Shown piece after piece: positions 25,727 through 35,474 of a DNA stretch of 64,000 nt. Below the pieces are notes generated by a model that was given only the letters and a program-made list of their open reading frames with translations, searched no databases and was not told where the DNA came from. Every line of letters begins with the position of its first letter. Positions within the stretch are counted from its first letter, which is position 1. The position numbers and the translations under genes were made by a program. The stretch lies in contig NZ_BONZ01000077.1 of the NCBI RefSeq assembly GCF_016862975.1, positions 48,175 through 112,174 on the forward strand, read 5' to 3'. The DNA comes from Rugosimonospora africana. GTDB lineage: Bacteria > Actinomycetota > Actinomycetes > Mycobacteriales > Micromonosporaceae.

Positions 25727-27146
25727 AGCGGGACGGCTTCTTACGCGGCCGTACGGTCACCTCGACCGGCGTGCCCTCGAAGTCGAACTCCTCGCGCAGC
25801 TTGCGCTCCACGAACCGCACGTAGCCCGCGTCCAGCAGCCCCGTGGTGAACAGCACGAACTTCGGCGGGCTCGTACTGGCCTGGGTGGCGAACAGCACCC
25901 GAGGCGCCCGCCCCCCGCGTACCGGGTGCGGAGTCGCCTGTACCAGCGCCGTCAGCCACTGGTTCAGCTGCCCCGTCGGTACCCGCTTCTCCCAGTTCGC
26001 CAGCGCCTGGCGCAACGCCGGTGCCAGCTTGTCCACCGACCGGCCGGTCTTCGCCGACACGTTGACCTTGATCGCCCACGGGATGCGGCGCAGTTCCCGG
26101 TCGATCTCCCGATCCAGGTAGTACCGGCGGTCCTCGTCGACCAGGTCCCACTTGTTGAACGCCAGCACCAGCGCCCGGCCGGCCTCGGTGACCATCGACA
26201 GGATCCGCTGATCCTGCTCGATGATCGGCTCGCTCGCGTCCAGCAGCACGATGGCCACCTCGGCGGCGTCGATCGCGGCGTTGGTACGCAGCGACGCGAA
26301 GTACTCCGTGCCGCTGGCCTGGCCGACCCGCTTACGCAGCCCGGCGGTGTCCACCAGCTGCCAGGTCTGCCCACCGATCTCGGCGAGGCTGTCCACCGGA
26401 TCCACGGTGGTACCGGCGACCGAGTCGACCACCGCACGCTCTTCCCGCGCCAGGCGGTTGAGCAGGCTGGACTTGCCGACGTTGGGCCGCCCGACCAGCG
26501 CCACCCGGCGCGGGCCGCGCGGGCGCGGGGTGTCGGGCGGTGCCGGGGCCGGCATCGCCTCCAGCACGGCGTCCAGCAGGTCGCCCGAGCCGCGGCCGTG
26601 CAGAGCCGAGACCGGGTACGGCTGGCCCAACCCCAGCGACCACAGCGACGTCGACTCGATCTCCATCGTCGCGTTGTCGACCTTGTTGGCCACCAGCAGC
26701 ACGGGTTTCGCGCTGCGGCGCAGCATGCGTACCGCGGCCTCGTCCACGTCGGTGGAGCCGACCCGGGAGTCGACCACGAACAGCACCACGTCGGCGGTGG
26801 CCACCGCGGCCTCGGCCTGCGCGGCGATGGCCTTGGCGCGGTCTTTGGCGTCGGGCTCCCAGCCGCCGGTGTCCACGATGGTGAACCGCCGGCCGTTCCA
26901 CTGCGCGTCGTAGGCCACCCGGTCGCGGGTCACCCCGGGAACGTCCTCGACCACCGCCTGGCGCCGCCCGATGATGCGGTTGACCAGGGTCGACTTGCCG
27001 ACGTTGGGTCGCCCGACGACGGCCACCACCGGAGCCGGGCCCTCCCGGTCGCCGTCGACGCCGGTGCCGGCGTCCAGGTCGCCGTCGACGCCCAGGTCGA
27101 CGTCGTCCAGCGATTCCGGAACGGCCGCCTGGAACGGATCAGTCAC
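25725..27146 (-). CDS. der: ribosome-assembly GTPase Der (EngA)
   Basis: 473 residues. Two tandem Era-like GTPase domains followed by a KH-like domain; needed for 50S subunit maturation. G1 motifs [11 protein letters not shown] (about 44-53) and [11 protein letters not shown] (about 215), switch G3 DTGGWE and DTAGLRK, G4 NKVDN and NKWD. The C-terminal KH-like part ends [18 protein letters not shown]. An acidic, Gly/Asp-rich N-terminal leader of about 38 residues is extra. The start overlaps the cmk stop by 4 bp, so the pair is coupled. Confidence 0.96.
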   Translation of the reverse strand: MTDPFQAAVPESLDDVDLGVDGDLDAGTGVDGDREGPAPVVAVVGRPNVGKSTLVNRIIGRRQAVVEDVPGVTRDRVAYDAQWNGRRFTIVDTGGWEPDAKDRAKAIAAQAEAAVATADVVLFVVDSRVGSTDVDEAAVRMLRRSAKPVLLVANKVDNATMEIESTSLWSLGLGQPYPVSALHGRGSGDLLDAVLEAMPAPAPPDTPRPRGPRRVALVGRPNVGKSSLLNRLAREERAVVDSVAGTTVDPVDSLAEIGGQTWQLVDTAGLRKRVGQASGTEYFASLRTNAAIDAAEVAIVLLDASEPIIEQDQRILSMVTEAGRALVLAFNKWDLVDEDRRYYLDREIDRELRRIPWAIKVNVSAKTGRSVDKLAPALRQALANWEKRVPTGQLNQWLTALVQATPHPVRGGRAPRVLFATQASTSPPKFVLFTTGLLDAGYVRFVERKLREEFDFEGTPVEVTVRPRKKPSR

Positions 27147-27799
27147 CGACTGCTCCTGACCAGCTCGACCAGCCGGCTGACGACCTCGTCGATGCCCAGC
27201 TCGGTGGTGTCCAGCACCACGGCGTCCGGAGCTTGCGCCAGCGGGTCCGCGGCGCGGCTGGAGTCCAGCGCGTCCCGGCGGGCCATCGCCGCCGCGGTGG
27301 TCTGCAGGTCGGTGTCGTGTTCGGCGCTGCGCCGCTGCGCCCGGGTGGCCGCAGAGGCGGTCAGGTATACCTTCAGGTCGGCGTCGGGTGCCACCACCGA
27401 GCCGATGTCGCGCCCCTCCACCACGATCCGGTCGGCCTCGGCGATGATCTCCCGCTGCCGGGCCACCAGCAGCGCCCGCACAGCGGGCACCGCCGAGACC
27501 GCGGACACCGCGCCGGTCACGTCCGGACCGCGGATCTCGCCGTCGACCACCTCGCCGTTGAGCCGGATGTGCGGGTTCTCCGGGTCGGTACCGCTGTCCA
27601 GCGTCACCTCACTGGCGATCTTGACGACCGCCTCGGCGTCGGTCGGATCCGCGCCCGCCGTCAGCACCGCCAGGGTCACCGCGCGGTACATCGCCCCGGT
27701 GTCCAGGTAGCCCGCGTGCAGCTCGGCGGCCAGCCGCCGGGACACCGTCGACTTCCCGGAACCGGACGGCCCGTCGACAGCCACCACCCACGCGTCCAC
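27143..27799 (-). CDS. cmk: cytidylate kinase
   Basis: 218 residues from GTG 27799. Transfers phosphate from ATP to CMP or dCMP. P-loop [17 protein letters not shown], the [10 protein letters not shown] motif, [20 protein letters not shown] (CMP-binding Arg and Asp), and the lid arginines [10 protein letters not shown]. It is translationally coupled to der, the usual actinobacterial arrangement, and lies 82 bp downstream of rluB. Confidence 0.96.
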   Translation of the reverse strand: MDAWVVAVDGPSGSGKSTVSRRLAAELHAGYLDTGAMYRAVTLAVLTAGADPTDAEAVVKIASEVTLDSGTDPENPHIRLNGEVVDGEIRGPDVTGAVSAVSAVPAVRALLVARQREIIAEADRIVVEGRDIGSVVAPDADLKVYLTASAATRAQRRSAEHDTDLQTTAAAMARRDALDSSRAADPLAQAPDAVVLDTTELGIDEVVSRLVELVRSSR

Positions 27800-27881
27800 G
27801 CCTTCGTCTCCCTACTGCTCGGCCAACCCACACCAATCATGCCGGGTCGGCCGGACCCGGCACGCGGCGCGCCCCTACTCG

Positions 27882-28607
27882 CTACTCGCCGACGGCCTTG
27901 AACAGCGCCGCCACCTCGGCGCGGCCCAGGCGCCGGTGCCGTCCCGGGCGCAGATCGCCCAGCCGTACCGGTCCGATCGCGGTGCGCACCAATCGGGACA
28001 CCGGGTACCCGACCTCGTCCATCAACCGTCGCACGATGTGCTTACGCCCCTCGTGCAACACCAGTTCCACCAGTACCCGACCGGGCATGGAGTCGACCAG
28101 CCGGAAGTTGTCCACCCGTACCGGACCGTCCTCCAGTTCGATGCCGGCGGTCAGTTGCTTGCCGACCCCGCGGCGCATCGGCCCGGGCACCTCGACCAGA
28201 TATGTCTTCGGCACCCCGAAGGACGGATGCATCAGCTTGTGCGCCAGCCCACCGTCGTTGGTCAGCAGCAGCAGCCCCTCGCTGTCCGCGTCCAGCCGCC
28301 CGACGTGGAAAATCCGTTCCGGGATGTTGCTCAGGAAGTCAGCGATCGCCTCCCGGCCGCGTTCGTCGGCCATCGTGGAGACCACCCCACGCGGCTTGTT
28401 CAACGCCAGGTACACCAGGTTCGCGTCGACGATGACCCGCTCGCCGTCCACGTGGATCTCGGCGGCGCTCGGGTCGACCTTGTCGCCCAGGGAGGCGGTG
28501 CGCCCGTCGACGGTCACCCGCCCGGCAGCGATCAATTCCTCGCTGGCCCGGCGGGAACCGACGCCGGCAGCGGCGAGGACCTTCTGGAGCCGCTCAGCGT
28601 TGGGCAT
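27882..28607 (-). CDS. rluB: 23S rRNA pseudouridine synthase, RluB/RsuA family
   Basis: 241 residues. N-terminal S4 domain (ERLQKVLAAAGVGSRRASEE, LIAAGRVTVDG), then the synthase domain with catalytic aspartate in FHVGRLDADSEGLLLLTNDG. KTYLVEV and HEGRKHIVRRLMDEVGYPV follow. It modifies a uridine in the large-subunit RNA. ATG 28607 is chosen because MPNAERLQKVL is the standard family start; it lies inside the scpB 3' end (14-bp overlap). Confidence 0.93.
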   Translation of the reverse strand: MPNAERLQKVLAAAGVGSRRASEELIAAGRVTVDGRTASLGDKVDPSAAEIHVDGERVIVDANLVYLALNKPRGVVSTMADERGREAIADFLSNIPERIFHVGRLDADSEGLLLLTNDGGLAHKLMHPSFGVPKTYLVEVPGPMRRGVGKQLTAGIELEDGPVRVDNFRLVDSMPGRVLVELVLHEGRKHIVRRLMDEVGYPVSRLVRTAIGPVRLGDLRPGRHRRLGRAEVAALFKAVGE

Positions 28608-30147
28608 CGGCGATCTCATCCACATCATCAGGTAGGAACGGGGCAAGCGGCGGCAGCTGATCCACCGAGTCCAGTCCGAGCTTTTCCAAGAACAGGCTGG
28701 TCGTGCGGTAGAGGTGGGCACCGGTCTCCGGCTCGGCACCGCAGTCCTCGATCAGGCCGCGGGTTACCAGGGTACGCATGACCCCGTCGCAGTTGACACC
28801 GCGGATGGCCGAGATCCGCGAACGGGTCACCGGCTGCTTGTACGCGACGACCGCGAGAGTCTCCAGGGCCGCCTGGGTCAGGCGGACAGACTGCCCGTCG
28901 AGCACGAATCGTTCGACATACGGGGCGTACCGGGTCCTGGTGTACAGCCGCCAGCCACCGGCCGCCCGGCGCAGCTCGAAACCGCGCTCCTGCCCCTCGT
29001 ACTCCTCGGCCAACGCGGACAATTGCTCGCCGACGCGCTCGGCCGGCTGCTCCAGCGCGTCGGCGAGAACGCCTTCGGTGACCGGTTCGTCGACCACGAG
29101 CAGGATGGCCTCGATCGCGGCACGCAGCTCGGCAGCCGGCAACTGCGCGATCGGCGGCAGTTCGCCGGCCCCGTCCTCGATGGGCAGCGGCAGCGCGTCC
29201 TGGCGTGAAGCCGTGCCCGAGCCGGCCGGCGAGACAGGGCTTTCGGCCGGCTCGGCGGCGGCCTCGCTGACCGGCGCGGCATCGGTGAACGGGGGCGCCT
29301 CGGTGACCGGCGGCCCGTCGGTGAACGGGGGTGCCTGCGTGACCGGTCCGCCCTCGTCGGTCGGCTCGGCCTCGTCCACCGGCTCGGTGTCGGCGAACGG
29401 CTCGGCCCGCGCGATCGGCCCGCTCTCGGCGAACGGTACGGCTTCGGCGACCCGGTGCGCCCCCAGGGACGCGTCGGCCCGGGCGAGCGCCTCGGGCTGC
29501 CCGGCGACCTCATCGTCCTGCGCCGGCGGTGCGTCCACGGGCGGTGTGCCGGCCGGCTGCGCGGTCGCCTGTTCCGACCCGGCCGAGAACTCCAGCGCAC
29601 CCGGCTGCGGGTCGGCCGTCGCCGCGCCCGCCGGACGCGATTCCGCAGACCCGTCCGCCGCGAGCGAAGCCGACTGCGCCGCCTGTGATCCGACTGGCTC
29701 CGGCTCCGCCGGCGCGTCCGGCTCACCCGGCGGCTGCTCGGCCGGCGGCTGCTCGACGGGCGCCACCGGAAGCGGCTCGGGCACCAGCGCCGGCTCGCCG
29801 ACCGGCTCCGGCACCGGCTGCGCGACCGGCCCCGGCTCCGCGGCCGGGTCGACCGTCGGCGTCGCCGTGCGCTCCGGCTCGGTTTCCGGCTCCGGTACCG
29901 CCGCCGGCCCGGCGCCCGGCTCCGTGCCCGTCTCTACGGTCGCCCCCGGCTCAGCATCGGCCTCCGGCCCACGCTCGGACGCCGGCCCACGCTCGGACGC
30001 CGGCCCAGCCTCCGGCTCCGGCGATGGCGACGACTCGGCCGATGGTTCGGGCTCGTTGTCCGGCTCCGGCTGGCGCTCCCGCGCCCACGGCGGAATCCAC
30101 GCCGCAGCCTGACTGGCCAGCGAATCGTCCGCCCTGTTGTCACTCAT
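28594..30147 (-). CDS. scpB: segregation and condensation protein B with long disordered N-terminal extension
   Basis: 517 residues, against the usual 180-250. The conserved winged-helix part is C-terminal (about 340-517): AAELRAAIEAILLVVDEPVTE, GWRLYTRTRYAPYVERFVLD, LTQAALETLAVVAYKQPVTRS, VMRTLVTRGLIEDCG. Residues about 20-335 are low complexity, rich in Pro, Glu, Ala and Thr, with repeated PEPEPVxEPA units and degenerate ADTEPV/PFTDGPPV repeats. ScpB binds ScpA and SMC to load condensin. The extension is presumably a flexible tether; function unknown. It overlaps scpA by 8 bp. Confidence 0.93.
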   Translation of the reverse strand: MSDNRADDSLASQAAAWIPPWARERQPEPDNEPEPSAESSPSPEPEAGPASERGPASERGPEADAEPGATVETGTEPGAGPAAVPEPETEPERTATPTVDPAAEPGPVAQPVPEPVGEPALVPEPLPVAPVEQPPAEQPPGEPDAPAEPEPVGSQAAQSASLAADGSAESRPAGAATADPQPGALEFSAGSEQATAQPAGTPPVDAPPAQDDEVAGQPEALARADASLGAHRVAEAVPFAESGPIARAEPFADTEPVDEAEPTDEGGPVTQAPPFTDGPPVTEAPPFTDAAPVSEAAAEPAESPVSPAGSGTASRQDALPLPIEDGAGELPPIAQLPAAELRAAIEAILLVVDEPVTEGVLADALEQPAERVGEQLSALAEEYEGQERGFELRRAAGGWRLYTRTRYAPYVERFVLDGQSVRLTQAALETLAVVAYKQPVTRSRISAIRGVNCDGVMRTLVTRGLIEDCGAEPETGAHLYRTTSLFLEKLGLDSVDQLPPLAPFLPDDVDEIADAQR

Positions 30148-31261
30148 CCCGTTTCTCCCCGTCCGTCGGCTCCGGCGCCGGCCCAGACCCCGGCTCCGCG
30201 GCCGCCACAGACGCCCGTTCCGACTCCGCTGCCGGCTCAACCCCGGCCTGCGGCTGCGCTGTCGCCTCGACCCCCGCCTGCGACTCAGCCCCCGACTCGG
30301 CTCCGGGCTCCGACTCCGCCTGCGTGCCCTCGAACTCGTCGATCTGAACGTCGGCGGACCCGGTGTCCTCCGCGGCCGTCCACCGTACGGTCAGCTCCCC
30401 CAGTGCCTCGACCTGCTCGAAGGCCACCACCCCCTGGCGGTACAGCTCGAGCAACGCCAGGAACCGGGCCACCACTTCCAGGGTCGACTGGCAATCCGCG
30501 CACAGTACCCGGAATGTCGCCACCCGCGCCTGCATCAGCTTCTCGCGCAGCAACGCCGCGTGTTCCCGGACACTGACCCGGACCATGTGCACGTGCGAGA
30601 TGGAGACCGCGGGCGGCTGCTTGGGGGCCAACGCCCGGGCGGCCAGTTCGGCCAGCCGGGCCGGCCCGATGCCCAGTACCAGATCCGGCAGCGCCTCGGC
30701 GTACTGCGGCTCCAACCGCACCGCCCGCGGCCACCGCCGCGCCCCGGTCTCCGACAGCGTCGCCAGGACCGCCGCGGCCTCCTTGAACGCCTTGTACTGC
30801 AACAGCCGCGCGAACAGCAGGTCGCGCGCCTCCAGCAGCGCCAGGTCTTCCTCGTCCTCGACCGCCGCGGCCGGCAGCAGCCGCGCCGCCTTCAGGTCCA
30901 GCAGGGTCGCGGCGACCACCAGGAATTCGCTGGCCTCGTCGAGGTCCCAATCGTCACCCATGGCCCGGATGTACGCGATGAACTCGTCCGTCACCTTATG
31001 CAACGCGACTTCCGTCACGTCCAGCTTGTGCTTGCTGATCAGCTGGAGCAGCAGGTCGAACGGTCCGGTGAAGTTCGTCAGGGTGACCTGGAAACGGCTC
31101 GTGCCGGCCGGCTCCACGGCCGGATCAGCCGCAGCCTCCACGCTCGGATCATTGGCCGGCTCCGCGACCTGGTTTCCGACCGTCGCCACATCGGCCGGGG
31201 CGCCGGCATCGACGTCGACGCCCTCCGGCGCGGCATCCGGGGAGACTTCGGGCAGAGTCAC
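30140..31261 (-). CDS. scpA: segregation and condensation protein A (kleisin)
   Basis: 373 residues from GTG 31261. The kleisin core runs from about 55 to 300: FQVTLTNFTGPFDLLLQLIS, LDLDEASEFLVVAATLLDLK (SMC-head contact), then EVVARFLALLELYRQGVVAF. Disordered acidic tails flank it: about 50 residues N-terminal and about 70 C-terminal (repeated AESGAESQAGVE-like units). It bridges the SMC heads, and ScpB binds its centre. It is the second gene of the parA-scpA-scpB run, with a 27-bp gap to parA. Confidence 0.95.
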   Translation of the reverse strand: MTLPEVSPDAAPEGVDVDAGAPADVATVGNQVAEPANDPSVEAAADPAVEPAGTSRFQVTLTNFTGPFDLLLQLISKHKLDVTEVALHKVTDEFIAYIRAMGDDWDLDEASEFLVVAATLLDLKAARLLPAAAVEDEEDLALLEARDLLFARLLQYKAFKEAAAVLATLSETGARRWPRAVRLEPQYAEALPDLVLGIGPARLAELAARALAPKQPPAVSISHVHMVRVSVREHAALLREKLMQARVATFRVLCADCQSTLEVVARFLALLELYRQGVVAFEQVEALGELTVRWTAAEDTGSADVQIDEFEGTQAESEPGAESGAESQAGVEATAQPQAGVEPAAESERASVAAAEPGSGPAPEPTDGEKRDE

Positions 31262-31288
31262 GACAGGAACCCTACCCAGCTCGGTGGA

Positions 31289-32221
31289 TCAGGAGCGCTC
31301 GGCGTGCGCCGCGATGACCTCACGGGCCAGCTGCCGGTAGTTGCGGGCACCCGAGGACGCCGGATCCAGCGACGTGATCGGGGTGCCGGCCACCGTCGAC
31401 TCCGGGAACTTGACGGTCTTGGTGATCACCGTCTGGTAGACCTTGTCGCCGAACGCCTCGACCACCCGCTGCAGTACCTGCCGGCAGTGCGTGGTGCGCG
31501 AGTCGTACATGGTGGCCAGGATGCCTTCCAGCTCCAGGTCGAAGTTCAGCCGCTCGCGCACCTTGTCGATGGTGTCCAGCAGCAGTGCCACACCGCGCAG
31601 GCTGAAGAACTCGCACTCCAGCGGGATGAGCACACCGTGCGCGCAGGTCAGCGCGTTGATTGCGAGCAGGCCCAGCGACGGCTGGCAGTCGATCAGGATG
31701 AAGTCGTATTCCTTGAGTACCGGACGCAGCAGGCGCGCCAGGGCCATTTCCCGGGCCACCTCGGTGACCAGCTGGATCTCCGCCGCGGACAGGTCGATGT
31801 TGGCCGGCAGCAGATGCAGCCCGTCGACATCGGTTTTGATGCGGATGTCGTCGAGCGTGCAGTCGTCGTGCATCAGCAGGTTGTAGATGGACAGGTCCAG
31901 GTTGTGCGGGTTGACGCCGAGACCGACCGACAGCGCGCCCTGCGGGTCGAAGTCGACCAGCAGCACCCGCCGGCCGTACTCGGCCAGCGCCGCACCCAGG
32001 TTGATGGTGGTGGTGGTCTTACCCACGCCACCCTTCTGGTTGGCCATCGCGATGATGCGGGCGGGACCGTGGGCGTCCAGCGGTACCGGCTGGGGAATCG
32101 GCCGGCGCTGAGTGAATGCGGTGGGATCGGCCGGCCCGAGCTCCGCGCCGAGATCGACCCCGGACTGCTCCGCGCGCATCTGCGAGGTCCACGATTCGGC
32201 CTGGTGCTCGATGCCTGTCAT
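31289..32221 (-). CDS. parA: ParA/Soj-family chromosome partitioning ATPase
   Basis: 310 residues. Deviant Walker A MANQKGGVGKTTTTINLG, A' motif VLLVDFDPQGALSVGLG, Walker B FILIDCQPSLG. A leader of about 50 residues precedes the ATPase. No parB follows, and it sits with scpA-scpB, as in mycobacterial Rv1708. It is therefore probably the scp-linked ParA paralogue rather than the origin-proximal ParA. Start ATG 32221. The 247 bp upstream (32222-32468) contain no gene and presumably its promoter. Confidence 0.93.
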   Translation of the reverse strand: MTGIEHQAESWTSQMRAEQSGVDLGAELGPADPTAFTQRRPIPQPVPLDAHGPARIIAMANQKGGVGKTTTTINLGAALAEYGRRVLLVDFDPQGALSVGLGVNPHNLDLSIYNLLMHDDCTLDDIRIKTDVDGLHLLPANIDLSAAEIQLVTEVAREMALARLLRPVLKEYDFILIDCQPSLGLLAINALTCAHGVLIPLECEFFSLRGVALLLDTIDKVRERLNFDLELEGILATMYDSRTTHCRQVLQRVVEAFGDKVYQTVITKTVKFPESTVAGTPITSLDPASSGARNYRQLAREVIAAHAERS

Positions 32222-32468
32222 CTTGTTACGCCCTTCCCGACGACGGGTCGGCGCCGCCGCTCGCGGACTTCCAGGTGCCTGTGCAGGAGTACGCGTCGTG
32301 GCCCGACTGTACGCCACCGGACGGGCCCAACCGTGCAGCCCAGCCGGCGTGTTGCGGCGGCTGTCGCGGACCAGCGTACGGGGTGTCCGGAAGGCGCCCA
32401 CTGGGCACAGCGGGAGCCGGTTTGTGACGGACGCGGGCACAGGCCCGATAGGCGAAAATTGGCGAGAA

Positions 32469-33104
32469 TCAGGCCAGGCCGAGTGCCTGGAGCGCGCTGA
32501 CGACCGCCGCGGAGGGCTGGCCGCACGAGTTGACCGGGATGTGCGGTTGGTACGCCTTGCCGGTGCCGTCGACGAGCCAGAAGGTCGGCATCAGGATCCG
32601 GTAGTCCGGGCACATGCCGTGGCTCCGCGGTGCGTCGGGCTGGTGCAGCGCCGAGACCAGTGGCGCGAGGTTGCCGTGCTTGACGACGGGGACCCCGGGC
32701 TGGTTCACCGGGCCGCCGTCACCGGGGCGCGACCCGGCCACCGGGCACGATGCGGCCTCGGCCCAGTCCCGGTCGGGAAGCGTGCCGGGGACCGTGGCCG
32801 GCCCGCCACAGGTCAGCGAGCTGAGTGGTACAGGCTTCGCGGTGCCCGTACCGGTCGCGCCGCCGCCGGTCGCTCCGGTGCGACCCGGCCCGGGCGTCGC
32901 CCTGCCGCCGGTGCTCGGCGCACCGGCCGGCGCGCTGGGGGCCGGGCTGGCCGGGACCGGGCTGATGCTCGGTGTGCCGACGGCGCCCGACGAGGCGGTG
33001 TGGGCGGTACTCGTCCCGACGCCCGCACCGCAGCCCGCCAGGGCCGCGGCCGCCAGACTGGCCACCGCGAGCGCGGAAAGCGTCCGGTACCGGCGCGTGT
33101 CCAT
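32469..33104 (-). CDS. secreted lipoprotein, function unknown
   Basis: 211 residues. The lipobox signal peptide is clear: RTLSALAVASLAAAALAGCG, with lipidation at the Cys. A flexible linker rich in Ser, Pro, Gly and Ala (about 25-90) leads to a C-terminal domain of about 110 residues with three or four cysteines (LTCGGP, ASCPVAG, GMCPDY, VNSCGQ). AAGGAGG sits five bases before the ATG. The domain is not recognised. It is the first gene of the accessory block between parA and xerD. Confidence 0.78.
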   Translation of the reverse strand: MDTRRYRTLSALAVASLAAAALAGCGAGVGTSTAHTASSGAVGTPSISPVPASPAPSAPAGAPSTGGRATPGPGRTGATGGGATGTGTAKPVPLSSLTCGGPATVPGTLPDRDWAEAASCPVAGSRPGDGGPVNQPGVPVVKHGNLAPLVSALHQPDAPRSHGMCPDYRILMPTFWLVDGTGKAYQPHIPVNSCGQPSAAVVSALQALGLA

Positions 33105-33223
33105 CACAACCTCCTTGCCCGGGGGCATCTCTTCGATCGGACGCGCACAGCATGCCACCGGTTCCCGCCGACCGTTGTACCTACTAGTATGTACAGCCCG
33201 GAGCGCCGAACCGAGGAGACCCC

Positions 33224-33847
33224 GTGTACGCCATGCAGTACGACGTCACCCTGCCCGCCGACTACGACATGGACATCATCCGGACCCGGGTGGCCACCCG
33301 TGGTCACCTGCTCGACGACCGGGCCGGGCTGGGCCTGAAGGCGTACGCGATCCGCGAGCGCGGCGTGGACGGCTCACCGGTCAACCAGTACGCGCCGTTC
33401 TACCTCTGGCAGGACCCCGGCCGGATGAGCGAGTTCCTGGTCGGCGGGGGCGGTTTCCAGGGCATCGTCGACGACTTCGGCCGCCCGGTCGTGCGGCACT
33501 GGACCGGCGTCGGGTTCCACCCCGGACCGGCGGTGGCCGACCCGCCCCGGGCGGCGTCGCGCCTGCTGACCACGCTCGCGGCCGGCACCGACCTCGCCAG
33601 CACCGACCTCACCGCCACGGACCTCGCCACCGCGGTCGCCCACGCCCTCGACGAGCTGAGCGCGCTGGCCGGCACCGAGGGCGTGCACTGCGCCGCCCTG
33701 GCCGTCGACGCGCATCACTGGCAGCTGGCGCGCTTCGTGCTGTGGCACGAGGACGTACCCGCCGCCCACGAGGCCACCGAGCGCTACCGGGTGCTGCACC
33801 TGTCCACCCCGGAAATGGCCGACATCCCAACCGGCCGGCACTGGTAG
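33224..33847 (+). CDS. DUF4865-family protein
   Basis: 207 residues from GTG 33224. The N-terminal pattern MQYDVTLPADYDMDIIRTRV then GLGLKAYAIRERGVDGSPVN and QYAPFYLWQDPGRMSEFLVG identifies DUF4865. These are uncharacterised ferredoxin-like proteins often encoded near LysR or TetR regulators and putative acyl-group enzymes. The middle has a quasi-repeat TDLASTDLTATDLATA encoded by repeated GACCTCGCC-like units. No catalytic residues can be named. Confidence 0.78.
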   Translation: MYAMQYDVTLPADYDMDIIRTRVATRGHLLDDRAGLGLKAYAIRERGVDGSPVNQYAPFYLWQDPGRMSEFLVGGGGFQGIVDDFGRPVVRHWTGVGFHPGPAVADPPRAASRLLTTLAAGTDLASTDLTATDLATAVAHALDELSALAGTEGVHCAALAVDAHHWQLARFVLWHEDVPAAHEATERYRVLHLSTPEMADIPTGRHW

Positions 33848-33866
33848 CCGGCAGCGAAGGAGCGGA

Positions 33867-34685
33867 TCAGGACGCGCTAGCCTCGCCGCGCAGCCGGGCG
33901 ATGTAGCGGTCCGCCGACCGGCGGATCGCCGCCGGCCCGTCCTTGACCACCACCCGGCCCCACCAGCCGCCGTACACCCGGTCGAAGGAGAACCGCTCCA
34001 CCTGCCTCGCGATGTGCTCCACCGTCGCCTCATCCAGCGGGATCAGGTTCGGGTACGACCACATGAAGCTCACCCAGTCCCGGTCCTGCACCACCGTGAT
34101 GGTGTCGCCGGTCAGCAGCGCGCCTCGACCGCCGGCCCCGGCCGGCCAGTGCAGTACGGCGGCGCCGTCGAAGTGCCCGCCGATGCGCGCCACGGTCACC
34201 CCGGGCACCGGGTTGACCTCGTCGTCCCACAGCTGCACCCGCGGCGACGGGCGCTGGATCCACTGCTGGTCGGCCGAGGGGATCAGGATCCGCGCGTCGA
34301 ACGCGTCGGCCCACTCCACGCAGACGCCGTAGAAGTGCGGGTGGGACATGCAGATCGCCTCGATGCCACCCGCCCGCTCGACCTGCTCGCGGGCCGCGTC
34401 GTCGACCAGCGACGTGCAGTCCCACAACACGTTGCCTTCCGGGGTGCGCACCAGCAGCGCCCGCTGCCCGATGGCGTACTTCGGCTCCATGCCGATGCCC
34501 AGCAGGTCGGGCTCCTCCTCGCGCAGGTCGTTGGCGTGGTCGCGAGCGATGTCGGCCATCGTCGTCCATTGCTGGCCTTCCCAGCCGACGTACTGCCGCT
34601 CGTCCTGGCAGATCGGGCAGCCGGCCGGGGGCTCGGCCGAATCGGACTGCTGCACACCGCACGTGACGCAGACCCAGGCGGGCAT
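33867..34685 (-). CDS. MBL-fold metallo-hydrolase with N-terminal zinc ribbon
   Basis: 272 residues, AGGAGG upstream of the ATG. The N-terminal rubredoxin/zinc-ribbon CVTCGVQ...PAGCPICQDERQYVGW is followed by a metallo-beta-lactamase fold: NVLWDCTSLVDD, ICMSHPHFYGVCVEWADAF, ARIGGHFDGAAVLHW, ALLTGDTITVVQD. The usual HxHxD is replaced by HPHFYG, as in this subfamily, so hydrolase activity is uncertain. The gene lies 11 bp downstream of the GNAT gene, so they may share a transcript. Confidence 0.85.
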   Translation of the reverse strand: MPAWVCVTCGVQQSDSAEPPAGCPICQDERQYVGWEGQQWTTMADIARDHANDLREEEPDLLGIGMEPKYAIGQRALLVRTPEGNVLWDCTSLVDDAAREQVERAGGIEAICMSHPHFYGVCVEWADAFDARILIPSADQQWIQRPSPRVQLWDDEVNPVPGVTVARIGGHFDGAAVLHWPAGAGGRGALLTGDTITVVQDRDWVSFMWSYPNLIPLDEATVEHIARQVERFSFDRVYGGWWGRVVVKDGPAAIRRSADRYIARLRGEASAS

Positions 34686-34696
34686 GGAAGTTCCTC

Positions 34697-35263
34697 CTAC
34701 GGGTACCCGTGATGCTCGGCCCATTCATCGGCCAGAATCGCCATCATGTACGCGTCGACCCAGGCTCCGTCCCACCGTAGCGCCTGGCGCTTGGCCCCCT
34801 CGGTGACGAAGCCCACCTTCTCGTACACGTGCCGTGCCCGGGGATTGAACCCGTAGACCTCCAACTCGACCCGGTGCAGCCCGACCGATTCAAATGCGTG
34901 CGCGAGCATCAACCTGGCGGCCTCGGTACCCAGTCCCCGCCCGAAGTGCCGGGGGCCGGCCAGCAGGATCCGGAACCCGCAGGACAGGTTGTCCGCGTCG
35001 AGTTCGTTGAGCACGACCTCCCCGACGTAGGTGTCGGAACCCTGCTCGACGATCGCCAGGTCCAGCCGGTCGTCGTGCACGGCGAGGCCGCCGTACCAGC
35101 GCCGCAGCGCCTCCAGGTCGGGTATCCGGTGGGTACCGGTCAACCGCAGCGTCTCCGGGTCCAACGCGGCCACGACCGTCGCGTCGTCCTCGCGGACCGG
35201 TCGCAGCCGCACCCGCTTCCCGACCAGAGTCGGCTTGTCGGCGAAGGAGACCACGGTCGGCAT
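34697..35263 (-). CDS. GNAT-family N-acetyltransferase (RimJ-like)
   Basis: 188 residues. Acetyl-CoA fold: LVGKRVRLRPVREDDATVVA, TYVGEVVLNELDADNLSCGF, and the pyrophosphate-binding loop HFGRGLGTEAARLMLAHAF. The C-terminal VELEVYGFNPRARHVYEKVG then FVTEGAKRQALRWDGAWVDA is typical of RimJ/RimL-type enzymes. Substrate unknown (protein N-terminus or small amine). ATG 35263 is preferred; ATG 35275 adds four residues. Confidence 0.87.
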   Translation of the reverse strand: MPTVVSFADKPTLVGKRVRLRPVREDDATVVAALDPETLRLTGTHRIPDLEALRRWYGGLAVHDDRLDLAIVEQGSDTYVGEVVLNELDADNLSCGFRILLAGPRHFGRGLGTEAARLMLAHAFESVGLHRVELEVYGFNPRARHVYEKVGFVTEGAKRQALRWDGAWVDAYMMAILADEWAEHHGYP

Positions 35264-35474
35264 GGCGAGGATCATGCCTGGTACGGCGGCCCGGCCGCCA
35301 CCGGGTTGCCTATCTCGAACGGGTGACGGCGACGGGATAGCTGTTCCGCACCGAAGAGCACGGCCTCGCGGTCGAGGTGAGTTCCGGATGGTGCGCGGCG
35401 AGCCAGGCTGTGCACCAGCGCCCGGGATCGCCGATCCCCCTCCAGCGGGCGCCGCGGGCCAAGAAAATGAGGCG

